The notes under the pieces: generated by a model | Seen by the model: only the letters and a program-made list of their open reading frames with translations | What the model was told of the DNA's origin: nothing | The model's database searches: none | Source: Syngnathus acus | Taxonomy: Eukaryota; Chordata; Actinopteri; Syngnathiformes; Syngnathidae | DNA: 64,000 bases | Direction of reading: 5' to 3' | NCBI RefSeq assembly: GCF_901709675.1 | Contig: NC_051095.1 | Location: 24,365,456 to 24,429,455, forward strand | Program-made: the position numbers and the translations under genes | Shown here: positions 33,215-44,279 of the stretch, piece after piece | Numbering within the stretch: the stretch's first letter is position 1 | Layout of the letters: the number at the start of each line of letters is the position of its first letter

Positions 33215-34081
33215 CAGTGGTCCCCAACCACCGGGCCGCGGACCGGTACCGGTCCGTGGGTCACTTTGTACCGGGCCGCCAAGCCACACAGAAAAAAAAA
33301 TAATAATTGTTTTAATCGACGATCAATTAATTCAGGTCAAGACGCTCGTCCCGGCCACGTGACATGTTTCCCCAGTCGAGCCCGCAAAGCTAGCAAAAAT
33401 GAGTAAGTATTTATTTTGAAAAATATAAAAAAATTGGCGATTCTCTCCCAATTACATCCGTCGGTTCAGGTCAAGACGCTCGTCTCGGTCACGTGACATG
33501 TCACCTCAGTTGAGCCCGCGAAGCAAGCAAAAATGAGCAAGAAACAGAGATGTTTGGAAAGCTTCTTCGGAAAGGGAAAAAAGCCCAATGAGGAGACGGA
33601 AGAAGAAGAGGCTACGACTTCTCAGAAAAGGAAAGCTGCATTTAAAAGACTATGACGCGCCAAGCCCACTCTGCATAATATGTGGCGACAGGCTAGCTAA
33701 CGAGGCAATGAAGCCCTCAAAACTGCTTCGGCACATGGAGACCAAGCATCCTGCATTAAAAGACAAACCTTAACCACTTCGGGTGTCATTGTCTCCGATT
33801 ACGCCTAGATGGGACCGGCTCGTTTCTGAGAAACAAGCTCAGTGCTCCCACTAATTCAATGTAATGGTGAGTTTTATTTTAATGTCGTTTATACTTGTTT
33901 TTATGCCAGTCGTATAATTTTATTTCATCGTATTCATATATTTATTATAAATGTATTATTTATTTATATAAATGTATTATTTAGTTATATAAATCTATTA
34001 TTTATTTATATAAAGGCCGGTCCGCGAAAATATTTCTGACACGTAACCGGTCCGTGGCGCAAAAAAGGTTGGGGATCACTG
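33215..34081 (+). mobile_element. hAT element (BED-finger type), copy 2, perfect TSD
   Basis: Same ends as 32119-32977. Flanked by ATGTATAA at 33207-33214 and 34082-34089. It starts an ORF at 33533 (MSKKQRCLESFFGKGKK) that frameshifts. The region retains LCIICGDRLANEAMKPSKL, the zinc-finger half lost from copy 1, but lacks the KFLESYLKYGF segment. Confidence 0.92.
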
Positions 34082-34389
34082 ATGTATAACATACTTTCGG
34101 CCATGAAACTCTGAGATGCACTGAAACAGAAGGTACGTTTTTACTTTTAGAAGCATGTGGGTTTAGAAAGTAACATGATGTTACATGTAAGCTAATGTTA
34201 GGCTATTGTCATGATATTGTTAAAGAATAAATCTTCAATGATATGTACGAGAGCACCACAACCCAGCACTTCAGCTCCACAAGAAGACCCTAATGTTCCC
34301 ATTTCACAGCGTAAGCGTAAAGCCAGACTGAATGTGTTGGAATGTTGGTGAAGAAAAGAAAAAAAAAATTGAACATTATGACTGCACAG

Positions 34390-35065
34390 CAGCATGTACT
34401 GTCAAATCCGCACTTATTCCGGTGCCCTCAACATCCTGTTACTAATCGACTTTAGCGCAGCCTTTGACACCGTGAACCACTCAATCCTTCTTCAAAGGCT
34501 ACGTCAACTAGGTGTTGAGGGCACTACACTCGACTGGCTCACCTCTTATCTCACCAACAGAAACCAGTTTGTCTCTCTCTCCGGCCACACATCCATCCTC
34601 TCCCCAGTCGCACAGGGGGTCCCCCAAGGCTCAGTTCTTGGCCCCCTCCTATTCATCTGCTACCTCTTCACCCTTGGTTATGTCATCCGCAAACTCAATC
34701 TAGACTTCCACTGTTACGCTGATGACACCCAGATCTACTTACGCACTGCACCCACCTGAAATCCTCCCCTCACCCACCTTGAAACTTGCATCTCTACGAT
34801 AAAAACATGGCTGACCACAACTTCCTCAAACTCAACAGACACAAAACAGAGCTCCTCCTCATAGGCACTAAGTCCTCCCACAATAAAACTGGACCCATCT
34901 CACTCACCATTGACTCCTCAACCATCACTCCCTCCCCTCTGGCATGCAACCTCAGCGTTATCTTCGACCCTACACTGTCCTTCCACGCTCATGTTAGCTA
35001 AGTTGTCAAGACCTCCTACTTCCACCTCCGCGGCATCGCCAAAATCTGACACTGCCTCTCTTTCA
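34390..35065 (+). pseudogene. L2-clade LINE reverse-transcriptase fragment
   Basis: Frame 34394-34759 reads LLLIDFSAAFDTVNHSILLQ, GVPQGSVLGPLLF and FHCYADDTQIYL, the RT palm motifs of L2/CR1-type LINEs. A stop follows YLRTAPT. The next frame (34786-35001) gives ADHNFLKLNRHKTELLLIG and TPSPLACNLSVIFDPTLSFH, the RT C-terminal region. Both 5' and 3' parts are missing. A short (AATC)n tract follows at 35068-35090. Confidence 0.8.
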
Positions 35066-35099
35066 AATCAAATCAAATCAAATCAAATTTTATTTGCCA

Positions 35100-38000
35100 A
35101 GTTTGAGCCAAGTAGGTGAGGGGCCAGACAAATCACGGCTCAGAAGACCCCTTATGATGAATAAAATATATGGACCTAGTTTTCCCTCGCCCGGACGCAG
35201 GTCACCGGGGCCCCCCTCTGGAGCCAGGCCTGGACGTGGGGCTCGAAGGCGAGCGCCTGGTGGCCGGGCCTTCGCCCATGGGGCCCGGCCGGGCACAGCC
35301 CGAAAAGAAAACGTGGGTCCCCCTTCCGATGGGCTCACCACCTGTAGGAGGGGCCAAAGGGGTCGGGTGCAAAGCGAGCTGGGCGGCGACCAAAGGCAGG
35401 GACCTTGGCGGTCCGATCCCCGGCTGCAGAAGCTGGCTCTTGGGACATGGAATGTCAACTCTCTGGCTGGAAAGGAGCCCGAACTGGTGTGCGAGGGAGA
35501 AAGGTTCCGACTAGACATAGACGAACTTGCCTCCTCACATAGTTTGGGCTCTGGTACAAGCCCTCTCGAGAGGGGCTGGACTCTCTTCCACTCTGGAGTT
35601 GCACAAGGTGAGAGGCGTCGAGCAGGTGTGGGCATACTTATTGCCCCCCGGCTGGGCGCCTGCACATTGGGGTTCGTCCCGGTGAACAAGAGGGTAGCCT
35701 CCCTCCGCCTTCGGGTGGGGGGACAGGTCCTGACTGTTGTGAGTGCCTATGCACCGAACAGCAACTGAGAGTACCCACCCTTTTTGGCGTCCTTAGAAGA
35801 AGTGCTGGAGAGTGCTCCTTCTGGGGACTCTATCGTTCTACTGGGTGACTTCAATGCTCACGTGGGCAATGACAGTGAGACCTGGAAGGGCGTGATTGGG
35901 AGGAATGGCCCCTCCAATCTGAACCCGAGCGGTGTTCTATTATTGGACTTCTGTGCTCAACACGGATTGTCAATAATGAACACCATGTTCAAACATAAGG
36001 ATGTCCGTGTGTGCACTTGGCACCAGGACACCCTAGGCCGCAGTTCAGTGATCGACTTTGTAGTCGTGTCATCGGATTTGCGGCCGCATGTTTTGGACAC
36101 TCGGGTGAAGAGAGAGGCAGAGCTGTCAATTGATCACCACCTGGTGGTGGGTTGGCTCCGATGGTGGGGGAAGATGCCGGTCCGACCTGGCAGACCCAAA
36201 CGCTCTGTGAGGGTCTGCTGGGAACGTCTAGCAGAATCCCCTGTCAGGAAGAGCTTCAACTCTCACCTCCGGCAGAGCTTTTCCCACGTCCCGGGGGAGG
36301 TGGGGGACATTGAATCCGAGTGGACCATGTTCCGTGCCTCCATTGTTGAGGCAGCCGACCGGAGCTGTGGCTGTAAGGTGGTTGGTGCCTGTTGTGGCGG
36401 CAATCTCCGAACCTGCTGGTGGACACCGGCAGTAAGGGATGCCGTCAAGTCCTATCGGGCCGTTTTGGCCTGTGGGACTCAGGAGGCAGCTGACAGGTAC
36501 CGGATGTCCAAGCGGAACGCGGCTTCGGCATTCGCTGATGCAAAACACGGGCGTGGGAGGAGTTTGGCGAGGCCATGGAGAATGACTTCCGGGCGGCTTT
36601 GAGGAGATTCTGGTCCACCATCCGGTGTCTCAGGAGGGGGAAGCAGTGCACCGTCAACACTGTTTACAGGAGATGGCATGCTGCTGACCTCAACTTGGGA
36701 CGTCGTGAGTCGGTGGGGAGAATACTTCGAAGACCTCCTCCGACATGCCTTCCATTGTGCAAGCAGGGCCTGGAGACTCTGAGGTGGACTCTCCAATCTC
36801 TGGGGTTGAAGTCACTGAGGTAGTTAAAAAACTCCTCGGGGGCAAGGCCCCGGGGTGGATGAGATCCGCCCGGAGTTTTTAAAGGCTCTGGATGTTGTGG
36901 GGCTCTCCTGGCTGACACGCCTCTGCAACATCGCGTGGACATCGGGGACGGTATCTCTGGATTGGCAGACTGTGGTGGTGGTTCCCCTCTTTAAGAAGGG
37001 GGACCGGAGGGTGTGTTCCAACTACAGAGGAATCACACTCTTCAGACTCCCTGGTAAGGTCTATTCAGGGGTGCTGGAGAGTAGGGTCTGTCGGGAGGTC
37101 AAACCTCGGATTCAGGAGGAGCAGTGTGGCTTTCGTCCTGGCCGTGGAACAGTGGACCAGCTCTACACCCTCGGCAGGATCCTCGAGGGGGCATGGGAGT
37201 TCGCTCAACCAGTCCACATGTGTTTTGTGGACTTGGAGAAGGCGTTCGACCGTGTCTCTCGGGAAGTTCTGTGGAGGGTGCTTCGGGAGTACGGGGTGCC
37301 GAGCCAACTGATAAGGGCGGTTCGGTCCCTGTATCACCGAGTTTGGTCCGCATTTGGCAGTAAGTCATATTTGTTCCCAGTGAGGGTTGGACTCCGCCAA
37401 GGCTGCCCTTTGTCACCGATTCTGTTCATAACTTTTATGGACAGAATTTATAGGCGCAGCCGAGGCGTTGAGGGTGTCCGGTTTGGGGACCTCAGCATTG
37501 CGTCTGCTTTTTGCAGATCACGTGGTGCTGTTGGCTTCTTCAAGCCGTGATCTGCAGCTCTCACTAGAGCGGTTCGCAGCCGAGTGTGAAGCGATCCGGA
37601 TGAGGGTCAGCACATCCAAGTCCATGGTCCTCGGCCGGAAAAGGGTGGAATGCCCTCTCCGGATCGGGGATGAGATCCTGCCCCAAGTGGAGGAGTTCAA
37701 GTATCTTGGGGTATTGTTCACGAGTGAGGGCAAGATGGAGCGCGAGATCGACAAGCGGATCGGTGCAGCGTCGGCAGTAATGCGGACTCTGTACTGGTCT
37801 GTCGTGGTGAACAGAGAGCTGAGCCAAAAGGCAAAGCTCTCAATTTACCCGTCGATCTACGCTCCTACCCTCACTTATGGTCACGAGCTATGGGTCCTGA
37901 CCGAAAGAACGAGATCCAGGTTACAAGCAGCCGAAATGAGTTTCCTCCGCAGGGTGTCCGGGCTCTCCCTTAGAGATAAGGTGAGAAGCTCGGTCATCCG

Positions 38001-38318
38001 GGAGAGACTCGGAGTAGAGCCGCTGCTCCTCCACGTTGAGAGGAGCCAGGTGAGGTGGCTCAGGCATCTCATCAGGATGCCTCCTGGACGCCTCCCTGGG
38101 GAGGTGTTCCGGGCATGTCCCACGGGTAGGAGACCCCGTTGACGACCCAGGATGCGCTGGAGAGACTATGTCTCTCAGCTGGCCTGGGAACATCTTGGGA
38201 TCCCCCGGGATGAGCTGGATGAAGTGGCTGGGGAGAGGGAAGTCTGGGAGTCCCTCCTAAAGCTGCTGCCCCCGCGACCCGACCCCGGCTAAGCGGAAGA
38301 AGATGGATGGATGGATGA
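35100..38318 (+). pseudogene. Rex3-like (RTE clade) LINE, broken
   Basis: The endonuclease runs from about 35432 (LALGTWNVNSLAGKEPELV) to 36150, with [32 protein letters not shown] and DHHLVV. RT motifs lie at 36855-37700: GVDEIRPEFLKAL, NYRGITLF, MCFVDLEKAFDRV and RQGCPLSPILF. The C-terminus follows to 38142 with GLSLRDKVRSSVIRERLGVE. Several frameshifts and stops split the frame (for example 35768, 36602, 37550). The catalytic box reads FADH instead of FADD near 37513. The 3' tail is ATGG repeats. The stretches at about 36962 and 37402 match what I remember of published Rex3 primer sites. Confidence 0.85.
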
Positions 38319-38319
38319 A

Positions 38320-39285
38320 GTTTGAGCATGCCAAACAAGGAATTTGACTCCGGTACATCTCACTCATCTCAATATTTAGGTAGCTAACAACATTCGGGAC
38401 AGCATGTGCAAAAATTGACAATTATTCTCAAACATCCCCTGATCTTAAACTCCCAAGGAAAAACTCAAAACTCCTACTAGGGGAAATGAGAAACCTTGGG
38501 AAGAGACCACAGATGGGAGGATCTCTCTTCCAGGATGACTTGGCTGCAATGGATGCAGAGAGGACACATAGTACAAATAACATAGACAATTTAAAGATGA
38601 GGCGTTGAGAGCAGCATATTATTGCACAACAATGTCTCTGAGACTCCAAGAGTGGTGTGAGTTCATCAGAGTGACAGCCTGGGGGAAGAAGCTGTCTCTA
38701 TGTCTGCTGGTTTGGGCGTACAGCGCTCTTTACCGCCGTCCGGAGGGGAGTAGTTCAAACAGACTGCAACTGGTCCTGGACAGGTACAAGTCTCGGATAG
38801 ATGGGAGGTTGGTCCCGATTATATTTTCTGCAGTCCTGACTGTCCATTGCAGTCTGTGCTTGTCGTGTTTGGTGGCTGATCCAAACCAGACAGTGATGGA
38901 GGTGCAGAGGATGGACTGGGTGATGGCAGTATAGAAGGTCTTCAGAAGCTCCTGTGGCAGGTTGAACTTCCTGAGCTGTCTTAGAAAGTACAGCCTCTCC
39001 TGGGCCTTCTTCCGGACAGAGTCTATGTGGCTGGTCAATTTCAGGTCCCGAGAGATTGTGGATCCCAGGAACTTAAAGGTGTCTGTGGAGAGAATAGTAT
39101 TACTGTGGATAGTGAGGGGTGAAAGTGGTGAAGGGTCTTGCCTGAAATCCACTGTCATCTCCACGGTCTTGAGCGGGTTCAGCTCTAGGTGGTTTTGGCT
39201 GCACCAGTGGACCAGCCGCTCCACCTACTGTCTGTACACAGTTTCGTCACCGTCCCGGATCAGTGCGATGAGAGTAGTGTCGTCC
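38320..39285 (-). pseudogene. Rex1/Babar-like LINE fragment, antisense
   Basis: The minus-strand ORF 38730-39224 reads NHLELNPLKTVEMTVDFRQD, KAQERLYFLRQLRKFNLPQE and LFELLPSGRR, matching the C-terminal RT region of 16147-18205. It starts directly at the Rex3 tail (38318). Its truncated 5' end meets GC-rich repeats at about 39285, inside the YADD region. Confidence 0.85.
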
Positions 39286-39455
39286 GCCGAGAGGGCGCGT
39301 ACTGCGCCGAGAGGGCGCACGCGCGCGCTGTGCCGAGAAGGCGCTGCGCCGAGTGGCCGCTGTGCCGAGAGCGCGCCACATGGCACTGCGCCGACAGGGC
39401 ACCACGCGGCGCCAAAAGGGAGCTGCGTGGCTCCCTCTCGGTGCGGTGCGCTCTA
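39286..39455 (+). repeat. GC-rich degenerate tandem repeat
   Basis: Variants of TGCGCCGAGAGGGCGC recur about every 16-20 bases, with strong CpG content. They begin exactly at the truncation point of the antisense Rex1 piece. Confidence 0.65.
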
Positions 39456-39738
39456 TCATCGATGCGGAGTTTGGTCCGCATTTTCGGCACTAAGTCGGAT
39501 TTGTTCCAGTGAGGGTTGGACTCTGCCAAAGCTGCCCTTTGTCACCGATTCTGCTCATAATTTTTATGGACAGAATTTCTAGGCGCAGCCGAGGTGTTGA
39601 GGGCGTCCGGTTTGGGGACCTCACCATAAGGTCTTTGCTTTTTGCAAACGACGTGGTGGTGTTGGCTTCTTCAAGCTGTGATCTCCAGGTCTCACTCGAG
39701 CAGTTCGCAGCTGAGTGTGAAGCCGTTGGGATCGACCA
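39456..39738 (+). pseudogene. Short Rex3-like RT fragment
   Basis: It matches 37345-37600: CCAAAGCTGCCCTTTGTCAC, then FMDRISRRSRGVEGVRFGDL and VVVLASSSCDLQVSLEQFA. Both ends are truncated into GC-rich repeats. The RT box reads FAND rather than FADD. Confidence 0.8.
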
Positions 39739-39965
39739 TTGCGCGCGGCCGTTCCAATCGGCCATTCCGATCGGCCATTCCGATCGGCCATTGCAGTTTC
39801 AACCGAGAGGAAGTGTGCGGCTTTTGAGCGGCCGTTGCGCGTGGCCGTTGCGATTGGCCATTGCGCGCGGCCGTTCGATTGGCCATTGCGCGCGGTCATT
39901 GCGCTCCTATTGGAGCGCCTCTGTGGGAATGTCGCCCTCCGGCCAAAGCCCAAAAGTAAATGAGC
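39739..39965 (+). repeat. CpG-rich tandem repeat (GGCCATTGCGCGCGGCCGTT type)
   Basis: The block is built from GCGCGCGGCCGTTCNNATCGGCCATT-like units, the complement of the array at 63135-63960. It ends in GTAAATGAGCGCAGTGAGG and leads into the right end of the large hAT, so it is internal to that hAT family. Confidence 0.75.
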
Positions 39966-40127
39966 GCAGTGAGGTGCGGTGAGGTTCATGACTGGGGAGG
40001 CACTGACGTCACCCCCCCCGGTAAAATTTGTCCGGCACCTAACCGTGTCACAAAAAAAGTTGGGGAACGCTGCTCTAGTGTGGCGTATTCATTATTTAAT
40101 TTGAACTATTTTAATTAAAATCTCATA

Positions 40128-40480
40128 TCAGCAGTCTTCACACATAAAAACACTCAATAAAGCACATGAAATCAAAAACTTGTTTTCGATCGTGCGCACC
40201 ACTGTGTTCCAAAGTCCTGTTGTCCGAATCAAACCTTTTAACTCCGTAGTTGGTCTTCCTTTACTGATGCCCTCCTGCTTCGACCGAAAATCCATAGTTG
40301 AAAATCGTTTGGATATGTAATCCTCCATTGTAAAACGAAATGTAAAAACGGAAAAAAACAAAAACAAAAAAAGCAAATGTAAATCGAAACAAATGGACGA
40401 CTGCTCCTCAGTTGTTCACTGTAAATTTGAACTGGAGATCTCTTATTCTACAAGTAGGCGCATGAAGCATCCCGGGATCA
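40128..40480 (-). pseudogene. Possible ZMYM1-like hAT transposase start
   Basis: The minus frame from about 40331 reads MEDYISKRFSTMDFRSKQEG ISKGRPTTELKGLI in two parts. A KGRPTP-type motif follows the start in some ZMYM1-like hAT transposases. The frame is short and ends without the expected TTF finger. The assignment is weak. Confidence 0.3.
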
Positions 40481-41285
40481 CTAGCACCCCCTGCCATAAA
40501 GCTGGAGAACCTTTTTTCGTAGCCCCCATAAGATCTCTTTTCAAAGCCGTTTTGTTCATCTAAAGAAACACAACGTTACAGACAGATGACAAAGAACACA
40601 AGATATTATATACACCAGCTTAACTACGGAAATTAATTAATATAGCCACAGTGTTTGAACACTTAAACAGCGACATAAAGACAGAGAGCAGTTCAGTTTA
40701 ACTGCATAGCCTGTCAACATCGGCAGCCGTGTGATTACGCAATCCTCAGAGGAGGCTAGACAGGACGTTGGCTCCTCCGAGCGAATCATCTTCGGTTTTA
40801 AAATAACTACAAAAATTCAGCAATTTTGGTTCAAAATGATACAAAATTATTGAAATTAAAAGGAAAATGACTTTGTAATAAAACCAATTGAATTTGGTTT
40901 TCCGCTTTTCATGATGGCAGGGGAGGCATAGCCTCCCCTGACCGCACGTCTCTGTCTATGAGGCAGCAGCACACCCAATTGTGCAGAATTTGTACTTGTG
41001 TCTCGCAAGCAATTCACGTTGGGGAGTTACTGGTCACTGTCCTGTTTCGTACTGTCACTGTTTTTCAACCATTTCATGGCAAAATAAAGTGGGGAATATC
41101 ATACTGTCACTGTCACACTCACTCGCGCATTCCTCCTCCAGCACGGCTCTTCACGCTCAGTCACAAACTATCAGAGTTATCCACAACAACACCTAAAAGT
41201 TTAAAGTTTACTTACCAGGACCCGACTCTGCATTGTAGTCCAGGGTAGAATCAAATCCAAGTTTGTTATTGTGTTCATAATATAC
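40481..41285. other. Intergenic DNA with a transposon-end-like palindrome
   Basis: GGGGAGGCATAGCCTCCCCT at 40920-40939 is a near-perfect palindrome resembling a hAT end. Otherwise nothing is recognised. Confidence 0.3.
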
Positions 41286-41325
41286 GGCGGGGCCTCCAGC
41301 AAAGAGCTTGGCTGGAGGCCCCGCC
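41286..41325 (+). other. Perfect 15-bp GC-rich stem-loop
   Basis: GGCGGGGCCTCCAGC (41286-41300) and GCTGGAGGCCCCGCC (41311-41325) are perfect inverted repeats around a 10-base loop. It has no poly(T) after it and no link to a gene. It may be a folded remnant of a transposon end. Confidence 0.6.
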
Positions 41326-41477
41326 CCCCACTTGGCTGGGGCAAACGGCTTTCATTTTTAGATGGCTACAGAGATAAAAGGTAACGGCGTAGTGGTGTTA
41401 TGATCATTCGCAATGAACATTCGCATCACATTTTGTTTGGAAGAAGGATTTTCTTCTTTTCTTTTCAAAAAGAAATA

Positions 41478-42175
41478 CAGTCAAACCTCGGTTTTCAAAC
41501 GTCCCGGTTCTCGAGCAAATCGGAATTTGAACAAAAATTTCAAGATTTTTTTGCTTCGGTTGTCGAAAGATTTCGGAGGTCGAACCTCGTGAGATGAGCC
41601 GAGAGGACCTGAGAAAACCTGACCGCGCGGCCCGGATGCCGACTGACTCCGTTGTTATTGTATTTTCGTTACTTTGAGGATTGTATTAACCCCTAATCAT
41701 GCCTCCAAAGAAAGCAAGTCGGAGCAGTAAAGCCATCGTAAAACACAAAGACGCTCTTAAAGCAATGCGACAGTGAGCACCCGGCGCGCTGCGGTTGCGC
41801 AATCGGACCAAATTAAGCTCCCCCTGCGCACTGAGGTCCACTTAAATTTTGGAACATCAGGACTTTAAAAATATTTTCTAAATTTCAGCGATGGCTCCGT
41901 CACCGTAATGCGACCAACGCATTGCAGTTGCGCAGTTGGCGGCGCGCTACGGTTGCGCGTTCGGCGGTGCGCTGCAGTTGACATTTCAAATGTCAATACA
42001 GACAAAAATTCGCAAATGAAAAATACTTAAAAAAGGCGTTTTTTTTTTTTTTTTAGTCTTGGAACGGATTTTTTTTTTCTTTATTTGTAATGGGAAAGAA
42101 AGATTTGGAATTCGAACGATTCACTTCTCGAACCGCCTTCATGAACGGATTGTGGTCGAAAACCGAGGTTTGACT
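41478..42175 (+). mobile_element. Tigger/pogo-type element, non-autonomous, copy 2
   Basis: Same ends as 30111-30797, preceded by TA. A start remnant near 41700 reads MPPKKASRSSKAIVKHKDAL KAMRQ before a stop, one residue set closer to the parent than in copy 1. The rest of the transposase is deleted. Confidence 0.85.
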
Positions 42176-43155
42176 TTGTAACGATTATTCTGACAGCTTG
42201 CGTGTGACTGCCGTAGAGTGAATGCAGAGTGCGCATGCGTGAGGAGTTGCTTGCCAATGAAGGTTGGAGCGGCCGCCAGGCTTATCTGCTTTTAAACATC
42301 GCGTAAGTAGCAAAGAAAATGGTGCAAAATAAAACAAGGGCTGTAGTGCATAAGCACTAGCTCCCTGTTATACGTTGTTGGCCCGCTGGCTTCCTCCTTC
42401 GACGTGATTGTGTATGCAACGCCGTCCTTGGAGAATCCGTCACATGCATTCAAACTGCCAACAACAGTATGAGCAGCAAAATTGCGCCAAATGCTTCAAG
42501 TGCACAGACACAATGCAAGGCAGCTTCTGAAGAAATCACCAGAAGAAAGTACAAGTGCCCTTGTTTTCTTTCTGTATTTTCTTGACAAAATCTTCACAGT
42601 AAGTTGATTTTTTTCCCCAAAAAAATTCTGCTTCAAAATACCTCAAGAATAAAGACTTATATAACACTTTAACAATCTTTTTTAACTGTTCTTTTTTTTT
42701 TTTGGTTTATTTTTGTTTTCCTTTTTATGTGGGAGCCCTTTCATGCAAATGCAAACCACAACTCACCCTCCTCTGAAGATGTGTGTGAAGCTGTGTGTGA
42801 CATTGAGCAACCAAACGACCTGGGGTAGGAGATTTTTTGAGCCTCTATTCATATTACTGATAAAAATTAACATTGACATTCATAAAAACAATAAAAGCAT
42901 CCATTATATTTTAACTTGTTGGGATGCACTTCATTCATTCATTCATTGAGTTACACTTCAAAGAGTACACAAGTTTTCATGATGATCTCATGATGATAAC
43001 ATGGTTTGCTGTTTGGTATTCTGTGCATCCAACAACCCAGAAGCTTAGCTTTTGGCTTTGGCATGTTAGCCTGGCACTGATGGTCATCCCTAAGGCGTGG
43101 CAAACCTGAGCAGACAAACAGTTTGAATGAACCAATCAGCAAAGAGCAAATATGA
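42176..43155. other. Intergenic DNA, nothing recognised
   Basis: Contains a T-run near 42690 and an (ATTC)n tract near 42931. No gene is seen. Confidence 0.35.
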
Positions 43156-44279
43156 CATTGAGGTAGGGTGACCAGATTTGGGTTTCTGAAAAAGAGGACA
43201 CCTTTTTTTTTTGGGGGGGGGGGGGTCTTTTGTGTCATGTTATGACACAAATGACATGGTGTCTGTATAACAATTGCATTTATTGGCCAGAATAACAAAA
43301 CAACATATATACAATAACAATAACATATTTACACTAACAAAAACATGTGTACACTGACATTTTTTAGTTTTATAGTGGTACACTAAGTAAAAAAAGACAA
43401 GAAATACGGCCATCGGTACAGCATTTGAAGAAATAAAAAGGGCTTCTCTTCAGTCCTCCTCTTGATGGGTGCAACGGCACCTTTATTCGCCACAGACACA
43501 GTCGTATGCAAATGTTTGGGCACCCTGATCATTTTCATGATTTTCCTTTATAAAGCATTGGTTGTTCGGATCAGCAATTTCAGTTAAATATATCACATAG
43601 CAGACAAACAGACAGATTGCACACTTTCTGTAAATCATATAAACTTCATTTTAGTTCTCAAATATCACTGTTTTCGTCTGCTATATGATATACCGTAATT
43701 TTTGGACGAAAAGTCGCTCCGGAATATACGTCGCATCAGCCATAAAATGCACAATAAAGTGAAAAAAAACATATATAAGTCGCTCTGGAGTATAAGTCGC
43801 ATTTTGGGGGCTAATTTATTCGACAAAATCCAACACCAAGAACAGACATGAACAAGCAACAACAGGCTAAACGATACGGTATGCTAATGTCACAAACACA
43901 AACGAGGAGCTGAGAACGGGCCTGACGTAACATTCAGAGTTATTCAAATAACTATTACATAAATAACACGTTTATCAAACCATCTGTGTCACTCCAAATC
44001 ATTAAATCCATCGATCGTTCTTTGTCAACAATGCCGTGCGCCGCGCCGCTGACGGCGGTTGCAGTTCAAATTATTCCACAGGCCCATATAACGATATATA
44101 AAGTATATATTAAATAACTATCACATAAACAACAATACTATCAAACCATCTGTGTCACTCCAAATCTTTAAATCTATCGATCAAATTCCTCGTCCTTTAT
44201 GTCAACAACGCCGCGCATGCGCCGCTGACGTCAGCCTCGTGAGTCAGTTGCGACTCCTTTTATTCCACAGATCTAGGTG

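Larger units (their letters stand above)
32986..40072 (+). mobile_element. Large (~7.1 kb) hAT unit filled with other transposons
   Basis: The left end CAGCGTTCCTCAACC plus about 90 following bases is the inverted copy of the right end, which finishes ...TTGGGGAACGCTG at 40072. The right flank CTCTAGTG (40073-40080) matches CTCTAGAG (32111-32118) at 7 of 8. The hAT 32119-32977 now separates that left 8-mer from this element. Outer flanks are palindromic arms. The interior holds hAT 33215-34081, L2-like, Rex3 and Rex1 pieces and GC-rich repeats, and no own transposase is visible. Confidence 0.6.

Noticed and set aside
35090-35689. 199-aa antisense ORF over Rex3
   Set aside because: A shadow of the GC-rich Rex3 5' region, with no family motif.
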